Shown: piece after piece, positions 45,101 to 45,147 of the stretch | Layout: each line of letters begins with the position of its first letter | How positions within the stretch are numbered: the stretch's first letter is position 1 | Assembly: GCA_019459145.1 (NCBI GenBank) | Contig: JAIBEK010000057.1 | Location: forward strand, 1-45,147 | Reading direction: 5' to 3' | Origin: Arenimonas sp. | GTDB lineage: Bacteria > Pseudomonadota > Alphaproteobacteria > Rhizobiales > Rhizobiaceae | Length of the DNA stretch: 45,147 nt | Made by a program: the position numbers and the translations under genes | The notes under the pieces: generated by a model | Database searches by the model: none | Seen by the model: only the letters and a program-made list of their open reading frames with translations | What the model was told of the DNA's origin: nothing

Positions 45101-45147
45101 TCCGGACCCTCGTCATCACAACTCCGTGAAAAGCCGAACCATTCGGC

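Overview
The window is a chromosomal stretch of an alphaproteobacterium, almost certainly a member of the Rhizobiaceae (order Hyphomicrobiales). The evidence is the gene order rplU-rpmA-obgE-proB-proA-nadD-rsfS-rlmH-envC-ctpA-(deacetylase)-rppH, the imuA-imuB-dnaE2 mutasome cassette behind an alphaproteobacterial GTTC-N7-GTTC LexA box, the GC-rich codon use, and rhizobial palindromic repeats. No genus can be fixed from the sequence alone.

Bases 1 to about 17,780 are an accessory island inserted at the 3' end of a tRNA-Ser(CGA) gene. A decayed P4-type integrase (two in-frame TAG codons plus a frameshift) lies next to the tRNA. A second decayed tyrosine recombinase and the tail of an IS3-family element lie at the left edge. 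Every intact island gene reads on the minus strand. The right half (16638 down to 6432) is one tightly coupled operon: a type III-like Res helicase-nuclease, a full-length GmrSD-type DUF262/DUF1524 nuclease, a PD-(D/E)XK nuclease, an unrecognised 201-residue protein, a beta-class Mod methyltransferase, and a protein whose motifs suggest a uracil-DNA-glycosylase-like fold. The Mod gene carries a 58-bp palindromic repeat translated in frame and a compositionally distinct target-recognition segment.

The left half (6299 down to 778) holds a DUF1353-like lipoprotein, an ORF fused to a truncated copy of a RelE-like domain, an HNH-type nuclease, a caspase/CHAT-like peptidase with His and Cys motifs, a 74-residue helix-turn-helix-like protein, and an SF1 UvrD-type helicase with an N-terminal RelE/ParE-like domain. 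I read the island as a defence island. I do not recognise either multi-gene arrangement as a named system. They are the best candidates here for something undescribed.

From 17,780 to 45,147 the window is core chromosome. It contains ribosomal proteins L21 and L27, two coupled GNAT acetyltransferases, ObgE, proline synthesis (ProB, ProA), NAD synthesis (NadD), ribosome maturation (RsfS, RlmH), cell-wall remodelling (EnvC-like, CtpA, YibQ-like deacetylase), RppH, bacterioferritin and its ferredoxin (iron storage), the SOS mutasome, a small zincin, a GlcG-like protein, an SDR gene broken by an amber codon, a CitE-like lyase coupled to a DUF1737 protein, leucine synthesis (LeuD, LeuB) and a PAP2 phosphatase.
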